51,770 nucleotides of DNA from a virus. The position numbers and the translations under genes are program-made. How positions within the stretch are numbered: the stretch's first letter is position 1; each line of letters opens with the position of its first letter. The stretch lies in the IMG/VR virus record IMGVR_UViG_3300043788_000207, positions 1 to 51,770 of that record; one strand, 5' to 3'. Positions 39,024-46,018 of this stretch are shown here, piece after piece. The notes beneath the pieces were generated by a model, which was not told where the DNA came from, ran no database searches, and saw only the letters and a list, made by a program, of their open reading frames with translations.

Positions 39024-39033
39024 GGGAGAGTCT

Positions 39034-39081
39034 ATGCACAATGATCTCCACTCGCAGGCGCGAGATGTTTGGAAAGGATGA
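39034..39081 (+). CDS. Possible 15-aa leader peptide
   Basis: MHNDLHSQARDVWKG, with AGGGGAG 5 nt before the ATG and a stop overlapping ATG 39078 (ATGA). Could couple translation to the next gene. Confidence 0.4.
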   Translation: MHNDLHSQARDVWKG

Positions 39082-39374
39082 GTATGAGCTACAAATTCGG
39101 CGGAGAGAATTGGCCCAAGAGGGACCCGATCACCAATCGCGACATTTGTCATGCGTGCTGGAACCTATTTCACGATGACTGTAAACCGGCGAAATATGAA
39201 TGCGATTGCGTTCACTTGTCCGAAGCCAACTTCGCCAACGAAGAGAGAACGCGATCTCTGGCTGCGAGACAAGAGAAGCGGGCCATGCTGCGCGAACAGG
39301 CCGCAGATGAAAACAATCCATTGTGCGCCGTCAACGATGGATACAAGCCGCGCGAGAAGAAGGTCAGGGCATGA
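39078..39374 (+). CDS. Cys-rich small protein (98 aa)
   Basis: Three Cys pairs: ICHACWNLFHDDCKPAKYEC, DCVHLSEAN. A charged helix follows (ERTRSLAARQEKRAMLREQA). ATG 39078 couples to the 15-aa frame; ATG 39084 with AAAGG upstream is an alternative. Zinc binding is likely. Family unknown. Confidence 0.6.
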   Translation: MSMSYKFGGENWPKRDPITNRDICHACWNLFHDDCKPAKYECDCVHLSEANFANEERTRSLAARQEKRAMLREQAADENNPLCAVNDGYKPREKKVRA

Positions 39375-39616
39375 AAGAGTCAGACATAGTTTACGAAAAT
39401 GCGCCGTATTTCCTTCTGCGAGAGAAGAGTCGAAACGCAGATATAGCCCCGGTCGGATCGATTTACTTTCGTATCTATCGGCACGAGGGGACTCATTCTG
39501 TCACGGCGTCCCCCATGTATGTGTCGGCAAATCTGGAGCGCGCCAAGAAGAGCTGCGACTATTGGGCATCGCGCGCCTGGTCCACGATACTTCCTAATGG
39601 GAAGATGCTCGCATGA
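39371..39616 (+). CDS. Unknown protein (81 aa)
   Basis: MKESDIVYENAPYFLLREKS, then beta strands IYFRIYRHEGTHSVTASPMY and helix ERAKKSCDYWASRAW. ATGA overlaps at both ends. No family recognised. Confidence 0.6.
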   Translation: MKESDIVYENAPYFLLREKSRNADIAPVGSIYFRIYRHEGTHSVTASPMYVSANLERAKKSCDYWASRAWSTILPNGKMLA

Positions 39617-39948
39617 CCGCCGAGCGCACGCAGAACAAGGTAGGACCCAAGCCGGATCAATGGACATGCATAGCGCCCGCGTTCGCAGAACGATTCGGAG
39701 TGAGCGAGAAGGTTGTCCGGCTCATAGGAACGCGCCAGTTGTGCCTGTGCCGGTCCGATGAAGCGCGGCGCGTGCTGTTGCTGTGGGCGGAGTCCGGCAA
39801 ACGATACACGCACTTGCCTGCGGGATGGCCGCGGCAGAAGCGTGCGATCCGCAGGACTAAAGCAGTGAATATGCCGCCGCCGAAGTTCGATGCTACATCT
39901 GAGCGCATCGACAAGGTGATGCAAATTGCCACCCGCCGGCGGGCGTGA
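39613..39948 (+). CDS. Unknown protein with possible HTH (111 aa)
   Basis: Residues 19-60 (WTCIAPAFAERFGVSEKVVR, LIGTRQLCLCRSDEARRVLL) could form a helix-turn-helix. The rest is basic and Pro-rich. ATGA overlap with the previous gene. Possibly a DNA-binding protein of the recombination module. Confidence 0.5.
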   Translation: MTAERTQNKVGPKPDQWTCIAPAFAERFGVSEKVVRLIGTRQLCLCRSDEARRVLLLWAESGKRYTHLPAGWPRQKRAIRRTKAVNMPPPKFDATSERIDKVMQIATRRRA

Positions 39949-39954
39949 GAGGGA

Positions 39955-40332
39955 ATGATGATCGCTTTCACCATCGTAGGCATACCGCCGTCCGTGAATC
40001 ACTACAAGGTGCGCTACCGCAATGGCCGCACTGTGGTGAGCAAGGAAGCGATCGCATTCAAGGATGCGGTCGGCTACAAGGCGAATGGGAAATATGTGAC
40101 CGCGCGATCGTTCTATGTGGATCTAAGAGTGACGCTGGGACGCAAGGACAAGGGGGACGCCGACAACTTCCCTAAAGTGGTTCTGGACGGATTGGCGGAT
40201 GCAGGCGTCTTCCGGGATCGCCGCGGAGCGCGAGTATCGGACGCTCATGTCCGGCGCCTGGTGGTGGTGGTGGATTGCGACACGCGACCAGCGATTGGCG
40301 AAACAAGAATTGAGGTAGGAGCTTGGGCATGA
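39955..40332 (+). CDS. RusA-like Holliday-junction resolvase (125 aa)
   Basis: Cuts four-way junctions made during recombination. The N-terminus FTIVGIPPSVNHYKVRY matches the RusA start, and GDADNFPKVVLDGLADAGVF gives catalytic Asp68/Asp70, Lys74 and Asp78 followed by FRD (Asp88), equivalent to the RusA acidic triad and Lys. The end has VVVVDCDTRPAIG strands. Length fits. Works with ERF and YqaJ encoded upstream. Confidence 0.88.
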   Translation: MMIAFTIVGIPPSVNHYKVRYRNGRTVVSKEAIAFKDAVGYKANGKYVTARSFYVDLRVTLGRKDKGDADNFPKVVLDGLADAGVFRDRRGARVSDAHVRRLVVVVDCDTRPAIGETRIEVGAWA

Positions 40333-40535
40333 CCTTCTTTTCGCTGGAAACGGCTGCTCTCTGCATCGATTGCGATGCGATAGGGAATTCGCTCACCTGT
40401 TGCCCGCGATGCGCCAGCGGGTCGGTAATGGCTCTGGCGGGGGTGCTCAATCGCAGTCCGCATACCGTGCACGATGAGGTCGTGGCCGTCATGCGCGTAT
40501 ATCGCGATTCGGTTTCGAGCAAGGTGGGCGCATGA
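40329..40535 (+). CDS. Zinc-ribbon mini-protein (68 aa)
   Basis: CIDCDAIGNSLTCCPRCASG forms one zinc ribbon; the rest is helical (SPHTVHDEVVAVMRVYRDSV). Start ATG 40329 overlaps the RusA stop. Function unknown. Confidence 0.65.
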   Translation: MTFFSLETAALCIDCDAIGNSLTCCPRCASGSVMALAGVLNRSPHTVHDEVVAVMRVYRDSVSSKVGA

Positions 40536-40543
40536 GGAGGCTT

Positions 40544-40678
40544 ATGACTGAACAGATGAGAAACGGATTAACCAACGCTGGCTTGCTTCTGTTGCTGGTT
40601 CTCGTCCTGGCCGCGTTCGGCATGGTCTGCATGCAGGTCAGCGGTCCGGCCATGGAAGACGAGCAGAGCATTCACTGA
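40544..40678 (+). CDS. Small single-span membrane protein (44 aa)
   Basis: MTEQMRNGLTNAGLLLLLVL, then VLAAFGMVCMQVSG; one transmembrane helix and a short acidic tail. GAGGAGG lies 4 nt before ATG 40544; ATG 40532 (ATGA overlap) is an alternative. Size alone would suit a holin-like or regulatory membrane peptide. Confidence 0.6.
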   Translation: MTEQMRNGLTNAGLLLLLVLVLAAFGMVCMQVSGPAMEDEQSIH

Positions 40679-40703
40679 GGAACCACAAGGAGGACAGAAC
40701 GGG

Positions 40704-41237
40704 ATGGGCTGTTTAGAAGATGACATCGATTACGCATTGCGTGAGATTCGGCGCAAGACTCGCATTTACGTTGCGTCCAGTTGGCGCAATGAGCATCAGC
40801 CAAGGGTCGTGGAGAGGCTGCGGGAATTAGGTTTTGAGGTCTACGACTTCAGGGGATGCGATTCAGGTTGGGGCACAGACAAAGATCGCATCGGTTTACC
40901 GGGCGGCTTCTCTTGGTCGCAGATCGATCCGAACTGGAAGAATTGGACGCCAGACGAGTACAGAGAAGCACTGAAGAGTCCGCTGTCCAACGTCGGCTTT
41001 GACCGCGACATGGACGCCCTTAAGCGTTGCGACATCTGCGTCTTCGTCATGCCGTGCGGGCCGTCTGCTTCGATGGAGATGGGCTGGGCGAAAGGCGCTG
41101 GCCGATTCGTTGTGGCTTATATCCCCGACATGCGAGAGCCGGACCTTATGGTCAAGATGGCCGATCACATCGAAGGCGAGTTTCTGCTGGTAGAACATCG
41201 CTGCCTGGAATTTCACAAACGGCGTGTCAAGGTCTAA
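40704..41237 (+). CDS. Nucleoside 2-deoxyribosyltransferase-like protein (177 aa)
   Basis: TRIYVASSWRNEHQPRVVER, GFEVYDFRG and the late VMPCGPSASMEMGWAKGAGR with VVAYIPDMREPDLMVKMADH match the nucleoside 2-deoxyribosyltransferase / DUF4406 pattern (Rossmann-like, Glu in the SAsmE motif). It could break or exchange the glycosidic bond of deoxynucleosides, affecting nucleotide pools or modified bases. AAGGAGG lies about 10 nt upstream of the ATG. Metabolic role in this phage is inferred. Confidence 0.7.
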   Translation: MGCLEDDIDYALREIRRKTRIYVASSWRNEHQPRVVERLRELGFEVYDFRGCDSGWGTDKDRIGLPGGFSWSQIDPNWKNWTPDEYREALKSPLSNVGFDRDMDALKRCDICVFVMPCGPSASMEMGWAKGAGRFVVAYIPDMREPDLMVKMADHIEGEFLLVEHRCLEFHKRRVKV

Positions 41238-41263
41238 TCGGCCCCACTGAGGAACAGGAGCGA

Positions 41264-42379
41264 ATGATCCGAACGTACACAATGCGGCTGAAGACCACGA
41301 GTAACCAACGGCGGACGTTGGATGGCCTTCTCGCGCAATTGTGCGAACTGTATAACATGGCCCTTGAACAGCGCCGCGATGCTTGGAAAACGCGCCGCAA
41401 ATCGTTATCGCTCTACGATCAACAAAAGCAGTTGACGGAGCTGCGCGGGGGTGTCGAAGAGTATGCCAGCGGTCCGCTCAAAATTCAGCGCGATGCTTTG
41501 CGGCGTCTTGATCATGCATTCAAGGCGTTCTTTCGCCGAGTGAAGGTAGGTGATAAGCCTGGATTCCCTCGGTTCCGCTCTCATCTGCGGTACGATTCCT
41601 TCGCCGTGGGAAGAGACGGATTTGGCCTCGAAAATAATGCTCTTTCCATCTCAAAGCTCGGCACATTCAAGGTAAAGACCGGCTTCAAAATAAAGGGGGA
41701 GCCGACCGAACTGCGCATCAAGCGCTGCGGCAACAAATGGCAAGCACAAATCATCTGTGACATCGGTCCGGAGCCCGAAAAAACGGCGGTGTGTAACGCT
41801 ATCGGTATCGATCTTGGATTAGCCTCCTTGGCTACGCTCTCGGATGGCACGGAGATCGCTAACCCACGGTGGACCCGCCAAGAAGAGGAACGGCTGGCGA
41901 CGGCCCATCGGAATCTATCTCGTAAGGTAAAGGGCAGCAACAATCGCCAGAAGGCCAAGGAGCGCCTGCGCCGCGTTCACCAACGCATCGCTGGGCTGCG
42001 CTCGGCCTATCTAACTGGCGTGGCGAAGCAGCTGGTCGCTGAATACGATCTGATCGCGCACGAAAAGTTGAACATCAGGGGCATGGCGCGAACGCGCTTC
42101 GCCAAATCAATCCTCGACGCCGCGTGGGCTCAATTGATCCGTCGCCTATATTCCGAAGCAGAATATGCTGGGAAATGGATGATTCCGGTCAATCCGCGTG
42201 GCACTACCAAACGCTGCTCAAATTGCGGTGAGATGGTCCCAAAGACAATCCGGCAGCGGGTGCATGATTGCCCTGTATGCGGGCTTTCTCTGGGCCGAGA
42301 TCACAACGCCGCACTGAATATCAAAGCGCTCGGGATGAGCGCTGCCGAGAGGCAGAATGGATGCTCCGTAAGCGTCTGA
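41264..42379 (+). CDS. tnpB: TnpB, IS200/IS605-family RNA-guided nuclease, no TnpA (371 aa)
   Basis: The N-terminus MIRTYTMRLKTTSNQRRTLD with LYNMALEQRRDAWK is the helix-turn-helix/Wedge region. RuvC residues are all present: Asp183 (NAIGIDLGLASLATLSDG), Glu267 (DLIAHEKLNIRGM) and Asp346 (SLGRDHNAALNIKALG). The zinc finger has Cys318/321 and Cys336/339 (CSNCG, CPVCG). TnpB cuts DNA guided by an RNA made from the 3' end of the element. No TnpA is nearby, and the gene sits in line in the early operon with CAGGAG before its ATG. It may be a decayed element or domesticated. Confidence 0.92.
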   Translation: MIRTYTMRLKTTSNQRRTLDGLLAQLCELYNMALEQRRDAWKTRRKSLSLYDQQKQLTELRGGVEEYASGPLKIQRDALRRLDHAFKAFFRRVKVGDKPGFPRFRSHLRYDSFAVGRDGFGLENNALSISKLGTFKVKTGFKIKGEPTELRIKRCGNKWQAQIICDIGPEPEKTAVCNAIGIDLGLASLATLSDGTEIANPRWTRQEEERLATAHRNLSRKVKGSNNRQKAKERLRRVHQRIAGLRSAYLTGVAKQLVAEYDLIAHEKLNIRGMARTRFAKSILDAAWAQLIRRLYSEAEYAGKWMIPVNPRGTTKRCSNCGEMVPKTIRQRVHDCPVCGLSLGRDHNAALNIKALGMSAAERQNGCSVSV

Positions 42380-42430
42380 GTCCCAACAGGAGGAAGGAAG
42401 TGTTAGCTCAACATCCTAGCGCCTGCTAGG
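42380..42430 (+). ncRNA. Candidate right end / omega-RNA 3' region of the TnpB element
   Basis: Just after the tnpB stop, CCTAGC-GCCT-GCTAGG forms a perfect 6-bp hairpin with a 4-nt loop (42415-42430), as is common at IS605-type right ends where guide RNAs end. The guide would begin after the element boundary, which I cannot place exactly. Confidence 0.4.
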
Positions 42431-42449
42431 GGGAAGGGGGAACAGAGAG

Positions 42450-42668
42450 ATGACGAAATCGAAGAAAGCAACGATAGCCTCAGTCAAGGAAATGACGTTC
42501 GCGCAGTATGAGGATGCTCTATGCGCCGCGGCTCGAGATATTCAGGGCGAGAACTACGCGTGCGATGATTACTACCGTCAAGGCGAAATCGGCCCGTGGC
42601 GTGACAACTGGGAAGATGGTGACGATCCGTACGATGCAGTCTGGGGCGACATGAGCTATTGGGACTAG
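42450..42668 (+). CDS. Acidic Tyr/Trp-rich protein (72 aa)
   Basis: A basic start (MTKSKKATIASVKEM) is followed by a strongly acidic end (GENYACDDYYRQGEIGPW, DNWEDGDDPYDAVWGDM). Acidic mini-proteins in early operons can mimic DNA. The 71 bp upstream hold the TnpB right end. Unknown. Confidence 0.6.
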   Translation: MTKSKKATIASVKEMTFAQYEDALCAAARDIQGENYACDDYYRQGEIGPWRDNWEDGDDPYDAVWGDMSYWD

Positions 42669-42689
42669 TAAAGTAGCCCCCGCACCCGG

Positions 42690-42706
42690 CGATTCAACGC
42701 GCAACC
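42690..42706 (+). repeat. Intergenic repeat CGATTCAACGCGCAACC, copy 1
   Basis: A 17-base sequence repeated exactly at 43015-43031; an 11-base core recurs at 43238-43248. Each lies in the leader of a small gene. Confidence 0.6.
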
Positions 42707-42739
42707 GGCCAGCGGAGTTGCTGGCGAAAGAGGTGAGTG

Positions 42740-43009
42740 ATGAAAATCATCAAAGTTGGACTCGGCGAAATAGTCAGCACGCCAGGCATATCGAACGGCA
42801 AGCCCGCGCTCATTATCGAGCCTGCGAATAAGCCGGGGGTTGTGGGATACGATGCGGGCCAGCCGGAACTCCACGAGGACGCCATCGTCTTGGAGATCCA
42901 CGCGGCTGAGGGCGTGGAAGTGCTGGTCGATGACATCCGCAAGGCGCTGGAGAAACACGGCGTGCATGTGCCGGCCTCGATTCAAGGCGCAGCTCCAATC
43001 TTCAACTAG
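42740..43009 (+). CDS. Unknown protein (89 aa)
   Basis: MKIIKVGLGEIVSTPGISNG, KPALIIEPANKPGVVGYDAG and a C-terminal helix VEVLVDDIRKALEKHGVHVP. GAGG lies 6 nt before ATG 42740. The alternating strand/helix pattern suggests a folded domain; no family recognised. Confidence 0.65.
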   Translation: MKIIKVGLGEIVSTPGISNGKPALIIEPANKPGVVGYDAGQPELHEDAIVLEIHAAEGVEVLVDDIRKALEKHGVHVPASIQGAAPIFN

Positions 43010-43014
43010 CGGGC

Positions 43015-43031
43015 CGATTCAACGCGCAACC
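43015..43031 (+). repeat. Intergenic repeat, copy 2
   Basis: Identical over 17 bases to 42690-42706. A CCAC-TGAAA-GGTGG hairpin follows at about 43045. Confidence 0.6.
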
Positions 43032-43132
43032 AGTTCTAAGTTCCACTGAAAGGTGGATATGCAGCGGGTATGTCGGCCACTAATAGCCATAAGCAACGGC
43101 TCGACCCCACGGCTACGCCTTGAGAGAAAGGG

Positions 43133-43270
43133 ATGGGCTACGCACAGCAATCCGCAAGGACGCGCGCTGTCAACGTCGCAATGCCCATCGGACCCCCGAA
43201 CGGTACCCTCGGTTTGGTCCGGCCCGCTGCACAAAAGTTCAACGCGCATAGGGAGGCGCAAAAGAGATGA
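43133..43270 (+). CDS. Uncertain small protein (45 aa)
   Basis: MGYAQQSARTRAVNVAMPIG, then PPNGTLGLVRPAAQKFNAHR. It ends in an ATGA overlap with the next gene, but its own Shine-Dalgarno is poor. The stretch 43010-43266 may be mostly a leader. Confidence 0.35.
   Translation: MGYAQQSARTRAVNVAMPIGPPNGTLGLVRPAAQKFNAHREAQKR
43238..43248 (+). repeat. Intergenic repeat core, copy 3
   Basis: TTCAACGCGCA, the core of the 17-base repeat, 19 bp before ATG 43267. Confidence 0.45.
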
Positions 43271-43476
43271 CAGCTAAGCAAGCTCTGGCGCTGCCGAATG
43301 GAACCAGAGTCTTTTGGAATCGCAACGATCTAGGACGTGGGGCACGAGGTCAACTCGACAACGTGAACAGGGTGGTGGCGTGGGACGATGGCACGACATT
43401 GCGATATGGGGCGTCAAGGTTCCGTTGGGTTAAGCGGCTGCGGCCTCCCATCGCAACTGAGGAGAAACACAAGTGA
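43267..43476 (+). CDS. Unknown SH3-like small protein (69 aa)
   Basis: MTAKQALALPNGTRVFWNRN, then RVVAWDDGTTLRYGASRFRW, a beta-barrel-like pattern. GGGAGG lies 10 nt before the ATG. Ends in GTGA overlap. Unknown. Confidence 0.6.
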   Translation: MTAKQALALPNGTRVFWNRNDLGRGARGQLDNVNRVVAWDDGTTLRYGASRFRWVKRLRPPIATEEKHK

Positions 43477-43607
43477 ACAGAGCATGGCGATCTGACTGCC
43501 CTTATTGCGGGCAAATCGTGGGCATAGTCGGCAATTGGTTAGCAGTCCTGTTCGGGACCAGAATCCACGGGTGCCCTGCAACCCGCGTGCCAACTGAGGA
43601 GAAATAA
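43473..43607 (+). CDS. Small Cys-pair protein (44 aa)
   Basis: MNRAWRSDCPYCGQIVGIVG, then a hydrophobic segment NWLAVLFGTRIHGCP. GTG start overlaps the previous stop. Possibly a zinc knuckle (CPYC ... C). Confidence 0.55.
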   Translation: MNRAWRSDCPYCGQIVGIVGNWLAVLFGTRIHGCPATRVPTEEK

Positions 43608-43612
43608 GAGAG

Positions 43613-43903
43613 ATGAGCGAGCCGATAAAATATCGCTACTGTAGACCTGAAACGATGGGCTCAGACGATTACCACGAGTTCCAAGCGCATCTCGGACCGG
43701 AAGACGGAGAATATCTCGCGTCGCTCGCGGCAGAGGATTATCACAGTCATCACGACGGATGGGAGTCGTCGTGGCCGATTGAGATAGTGCTCATGGAGCC
43801 AAACGGAGCGGTGATCGGCACGTACTCTGTGGATCGCGAGATGCAGCCACACTTTTATGCCAGAGAACTCGAAAGCGGGAACCATGAGCAACGGAATGGA
43901 TGA
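43613..43903 (+). CDS. Unknown acidic protein (96 aa)
   Basis: Starts MSEPIKYRYCRPETMGSDDY; a His/Asp/Glu-rich middle (AAEDYHSHHDGWESSWPIEI) and strands NGAVIGTYSVDREMQ. Overlaps the DUF551-like gene by 20 bp. No family recognised. Confidence 0.6.
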   Translation: MSEPIKYRYCRPETMGSDDYHEFQAHLGPEDGEYLASLAAEDYHSHHDGWESSWPIEIVLMEPNGAVIGTYSVDREMQPHFYARELESGNHEQRNG

Positions 43904-44147
43904 GTGGATCAGCGTGAAAGATCGGTTGCCTGCCCTAGATGCGGAGAACTGCTGCATGGACGAATCGGACTTTGGCCGGTACTCGGATCCTGTGCTGATC
44001 TTCGATGAGGACGAAGCGGTGATCACGGCAGGGGTTTACGACGGCCAAAAGCAGGAATGGTCGGATGCGCGAAACGGCGGAGAAATGTTCGGCGTGACTC
44101 ACTGGATGCCACTTCCCGCCCCACCGAAGGGAGCAACGGAACCATGA
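43884..44147 (+). CDS. DUF551-like phage protein (87 aa)
   Basis: DEWISVKDRLPALDAENCC, PVLIFDEDEAVITAGVYDGQ and VTHWMPLPAPPKGA are the hallmarks of DUF551, a common phage protein of unknown role (start EWISVKDRLP, end THWMPLPxPP). ATG 43896 is a possible alternative start. Confidence 0.8.
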   Translation: MSNGMDEWISVKDRLPALDAENCCMDESDFGRYSDPVLIFDEDEAVITAGVYDGQKQEWSDARNGGEMFGVTHWMPLPAPPKGATEP

Positions 44148-44395
44148 ATATACCGGAAGACTTGAAGCAACTTTATGGCGCGCTATCAGATGCCCCGTTG
44201 CATCAGGGGACAAAGCATTTGATCGAGCGCATAGCCCAAGCAGAGCAGGCCGTCGCGGACAAATATCGGCTGGGATTCGAGGATTGCCGAGCACAGGCGA
44301 TGCACGTGGTGGATGAGCATGACGGCTACCTGGAGCGCATCGGCAACCTGGAACCTACCCTTCCCAACCCAGCACTCAAACTGGAGTCGGAATGA
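44144..44395 (+). CDS. Unknown helical protein (83 aa)
   Basis: MNIPEDLKQLYGALSDAPLH, then LIERIAQAEQAVADKYRLGF. Helical, with ATGA overlaps at both ends. No family recognised. Confidence 0.6.
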   Translation: MNIPEDLKQLYGALSDAPLHQGTKHLIERIAQAEQAVADKYRLGFEDCRAQAMHVVDEHDGYLERIGNLEPTLPNPALKLESE

Positions 44396-44709
44396 TACAG
44401 AGATACACAGCAGCAGTGATCGCAGATTTTGTAGAGAGTGGCAACCCAGATCACTTAGTGCCCAATCAGGCAGTAGGACGATTCGTCGAGTACGAAGACC
44501 ACCAGCAGGCCCTCGACGCGCTAGAAGCCAGAATCATAGAGCTGGAGGCTATCGTCGAAGCCGTCTCCCACCTGAGCGCCGAGAGTCACAGCCCGTGGGC
44601 AGATGTGATCCGTTCCGCTCGCGCCGCCCTATCTCTCAAGGAGCCCGCCCCGCAGCAATCAGATAACCTCAAGCAGCCTGTCCGCGCTCGCGTCGATAGC
44701 GGCGCGTAG
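44392..44709 (+). CDS. Unknown helical protein, last gene of early operon (105 aa)
   Basis: MIQRYTAAVIADFVESGNPD, then a long helix QQALDALEARIIELEAIVEA. Its last 51 bp overlap the 3' end of the lytic-enzyme gene on the other strand. No family recognised and no clear terminator. Confidence 0.6.
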   Translation: MIQRYTAAVIADFVESGNPDHLVPNQAVGRFVEYEDHQQALDALEARIIELEAIVEAVSHLSAESHSPWADVIRSARAALSLKEPAPQQSDNLKQPVRARVDSGA

Positions 44710-45024
44710 ATCGTGCGCGAGAACGATACATCCCTCACTCGCCGTATGATTGGCCTGCGCATTATCTCCGTGGATCATTATGCCTGAGCGCCCGAACGTC
44801 TCCGTCTCGGCCTGTGGCGTCAGGTGGCACACAAGCGGCCCCTTCCCGCTTGGATCGTCAAAGAACGCGCCTATGGTCCACAATCCGCGCGGGCACGGCC
44901 CTACGTCGGGAATGTCTTGCGCATCGGGAGAATTGAGCCCCGTGCCGCGCCCGCTATAGCCTGCGCCGATCGTGGCGCCGGTAGGGTCGATGAGATGGCC
45001 GGTGCTCTGCGCGTACTGCCACAT
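44659..45024 (-). CDS. L,D-transpeptidase-fold cell-wall enzyme, DUF2778/Tlde1-like; putative endolysin (121 aa)
   Basis: MWQYAQSTGHLIDPTGATIG, GYSGRGTGLNSPDAQDIPDV, GPCPRGLWTIG and the catalytic segment MIHGDNAQANHTASEGCIVL match the DUF2778 / L,D-transpeptidase-like family, with the HGD...S.GC signature (His and Cys nucleophile). Members act on peptidoglycan peptides. No signal peptide, so a holin would be required for export. It lies next to small membrane proteins, fitting a lysis cassette. Endolysin role is inferred. Confidence 0.75.
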   Translation of the reverse strand: MWQYAQSTGHLIDPTGATIGAGYSGRGTGLNSPDAQDIPDVGPCPRGLWTIGAFFDDPSGKGPLVCHLTPQAETETFGRSGIMIHGDNAQANHTASEGCIVLAHDLRAAIDASADRLLEVI

Positions 45025-45044
45025 ATTCGCTCCTCACACAAAGC

Positions 45045-45078
45045 GGGCTCGCCCTCTGCGTCATTGCCGAGCGAGCCC
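45045..45078 (-). terminator. Intergenic hairpin before the lytic enzyme
   Basis: An 8-bp perfect stem GGGCTCGC / GCGAGCCC with an 18-nt loop, followed on the minus strand by GCTTTG. A weak terminator or translation-control hairpin between 45106 and 45024. Confidence 0.45.
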
Positions 45079-45105
45079 CAAATTGGTCAACCGATGAATC
45101 ACTTC

Positions 45106-45624
45106 CTACGCCGCCACCTTCAACTGCGGCATATTGCTCTTCTCGGCCGCGTCGTTCCATGCTTCGTTGTACTGGTGCGCCGCGGAGTGGAAACGGGTGA
45201 GCTTGATGCCGGGAACGAGCTCATGGATCTTCACCACGGTATCGTGCGCGACGAGCGCCTGGTGAAGCGCCTGAGGCTCAGGAACGAACGTACCAGCGGG
45301 AGCCGCCGGCGCCGGGGAGTTGGCGGTCAGAATGCCGATCGCAGCGGACACTCCAGCCAGGATCACATTCGCGAGAAGACTCACGTTCGGAGGGAGCGGA
45401 ATTGTTGCGAAGACGGCCTGGAAGTCTCCAATGAGCTGGAGCGCGGTCTGCGCCGATGTGCCCTGCTTCCAATTTTCGACCGCTGTCACGGCTGCGTCGA
45501 ATGCGTTTACGGCTGCGATGCCGTTGGGTGTGGTGTTGAGGCCCAAGGCCGTGAGGAGCGATACGAGAGTCGGCTCCTCAGCTTTGAGCACTGCGCCTGC
45601 GCTGGCTACTGCGTTTTGACACAT
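45106..45624 (-). CDS. Unknown Ala-rich protein, possible lysis/holin-associated (172 aa)
   Basis: Residues 1-60 are helical and hydrophobic (VLKAEEPTLVSLLTALGLNT, AAVNAFDAAVTAVENW). Residues 83-103 form a membrane-like helix (LLANVILAGVSAAIGILTAN). A Pro-rich linker and HQALVAHDTVVKIHELVPGI follow. It lies between the small membrane proteins and the lytic enzyme. No family recognised with certainty. Confidence 0.55.
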   Translation of the reverse strand: MCQNAVASAGAVLKAEEPTLVSLLTALGLNTTPNGIAAVNAFDAAVTAVENWKQGTSAQTALQLIGDFQAVFATIPLPPNVSLLANVILAGVSAAIGILTANSPAPAAPAGTFVPEPQALHQALVAHDTVVKIHELVPGIKLTRFHSAAHQYNEAWNDAAEKSNMPQLKVAA

Positions 45625-45633
45625 GAAATTCTC

Positions 45634-45882
45634 CTATTTCTGGTTTGGGTTAGAACCGGGAGCAGCGCGATAGAGCAATCTTACGGCCGTCACGCCTCCA
45701 GACAATCCGACGATGATCAACTGCCGCACGCCGTCGATGCCGAAGTTGAGATGCCCGGTCGTCAGCGCATCGTAAGCGAAGTCCATCATCGCGCCGGTGA
45801 CGCCGCCTTCAAACGCGACGAAATACTTGTTGCTGCGCATGGTGAGCCAGATCTGTCTCATGCTGGCGATGAACGCTGTCAT
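45634..45882 (-). CDS. Small membrane protein, putative holin (82 aa)
   Basis: Two hydrophobic segments: YFVAFEGGVTGAMMDFAYDA and LIIVGLSGGVTAVRLLYRA, with short charged ends. Size, membrane segments and position beside the lytic enzyme fit a class II-type holin, but this is inference. Confidence 0.5.
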   Translation of the reverse strand: MTAFIASMRQIWLTMRSNKYFVAFEGGVTGAMMDFAYDALTTGHLNFGIDGVRQLIIVGLSGGVTAVRLLYRAAPGSNPNQK

Positions 45883-46010
45883 GCGGGCACCGGAGGATTC
45901 TGCGGGAAGGGGTTAATCGGAGGCCCGCTGGGCGCAGTGACGTCAGGCTTGACCGGAGGATCGTGCGGTTCGGGCTCAGGGGCCGGTGCTGGCTTCTTCT
46001 CGTCTTCCAT
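45879..46010 (-). CDS. Pro/Glu-rich small protein (43 aa)
   Basis: MEDEKKPAPAPEPEPHDPPV, then KPDVTAPSGPPINPFPQNPP. GAGG lies 6 nt before the ATG and its stop overlaps the next ATG (ATGA). A disordered spacer-like protein; could be spanin-related only by composition. Confidence 0.55.
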   Translation of the reverse strand: MEDEKKPAPAPEPEPHDPPVKPDVTAPSGPPINPFPQNPPVPA

Positions 46011-46018
46011 GATTCACC

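Noticed and set aside
43053-43277. 74-aa plus-strand frame in the 43010-43266 leader
   Set aside because: Ser/Arg/Pro-rich sequence without a family; another frame ends with the operon's typical ATGA overlap.
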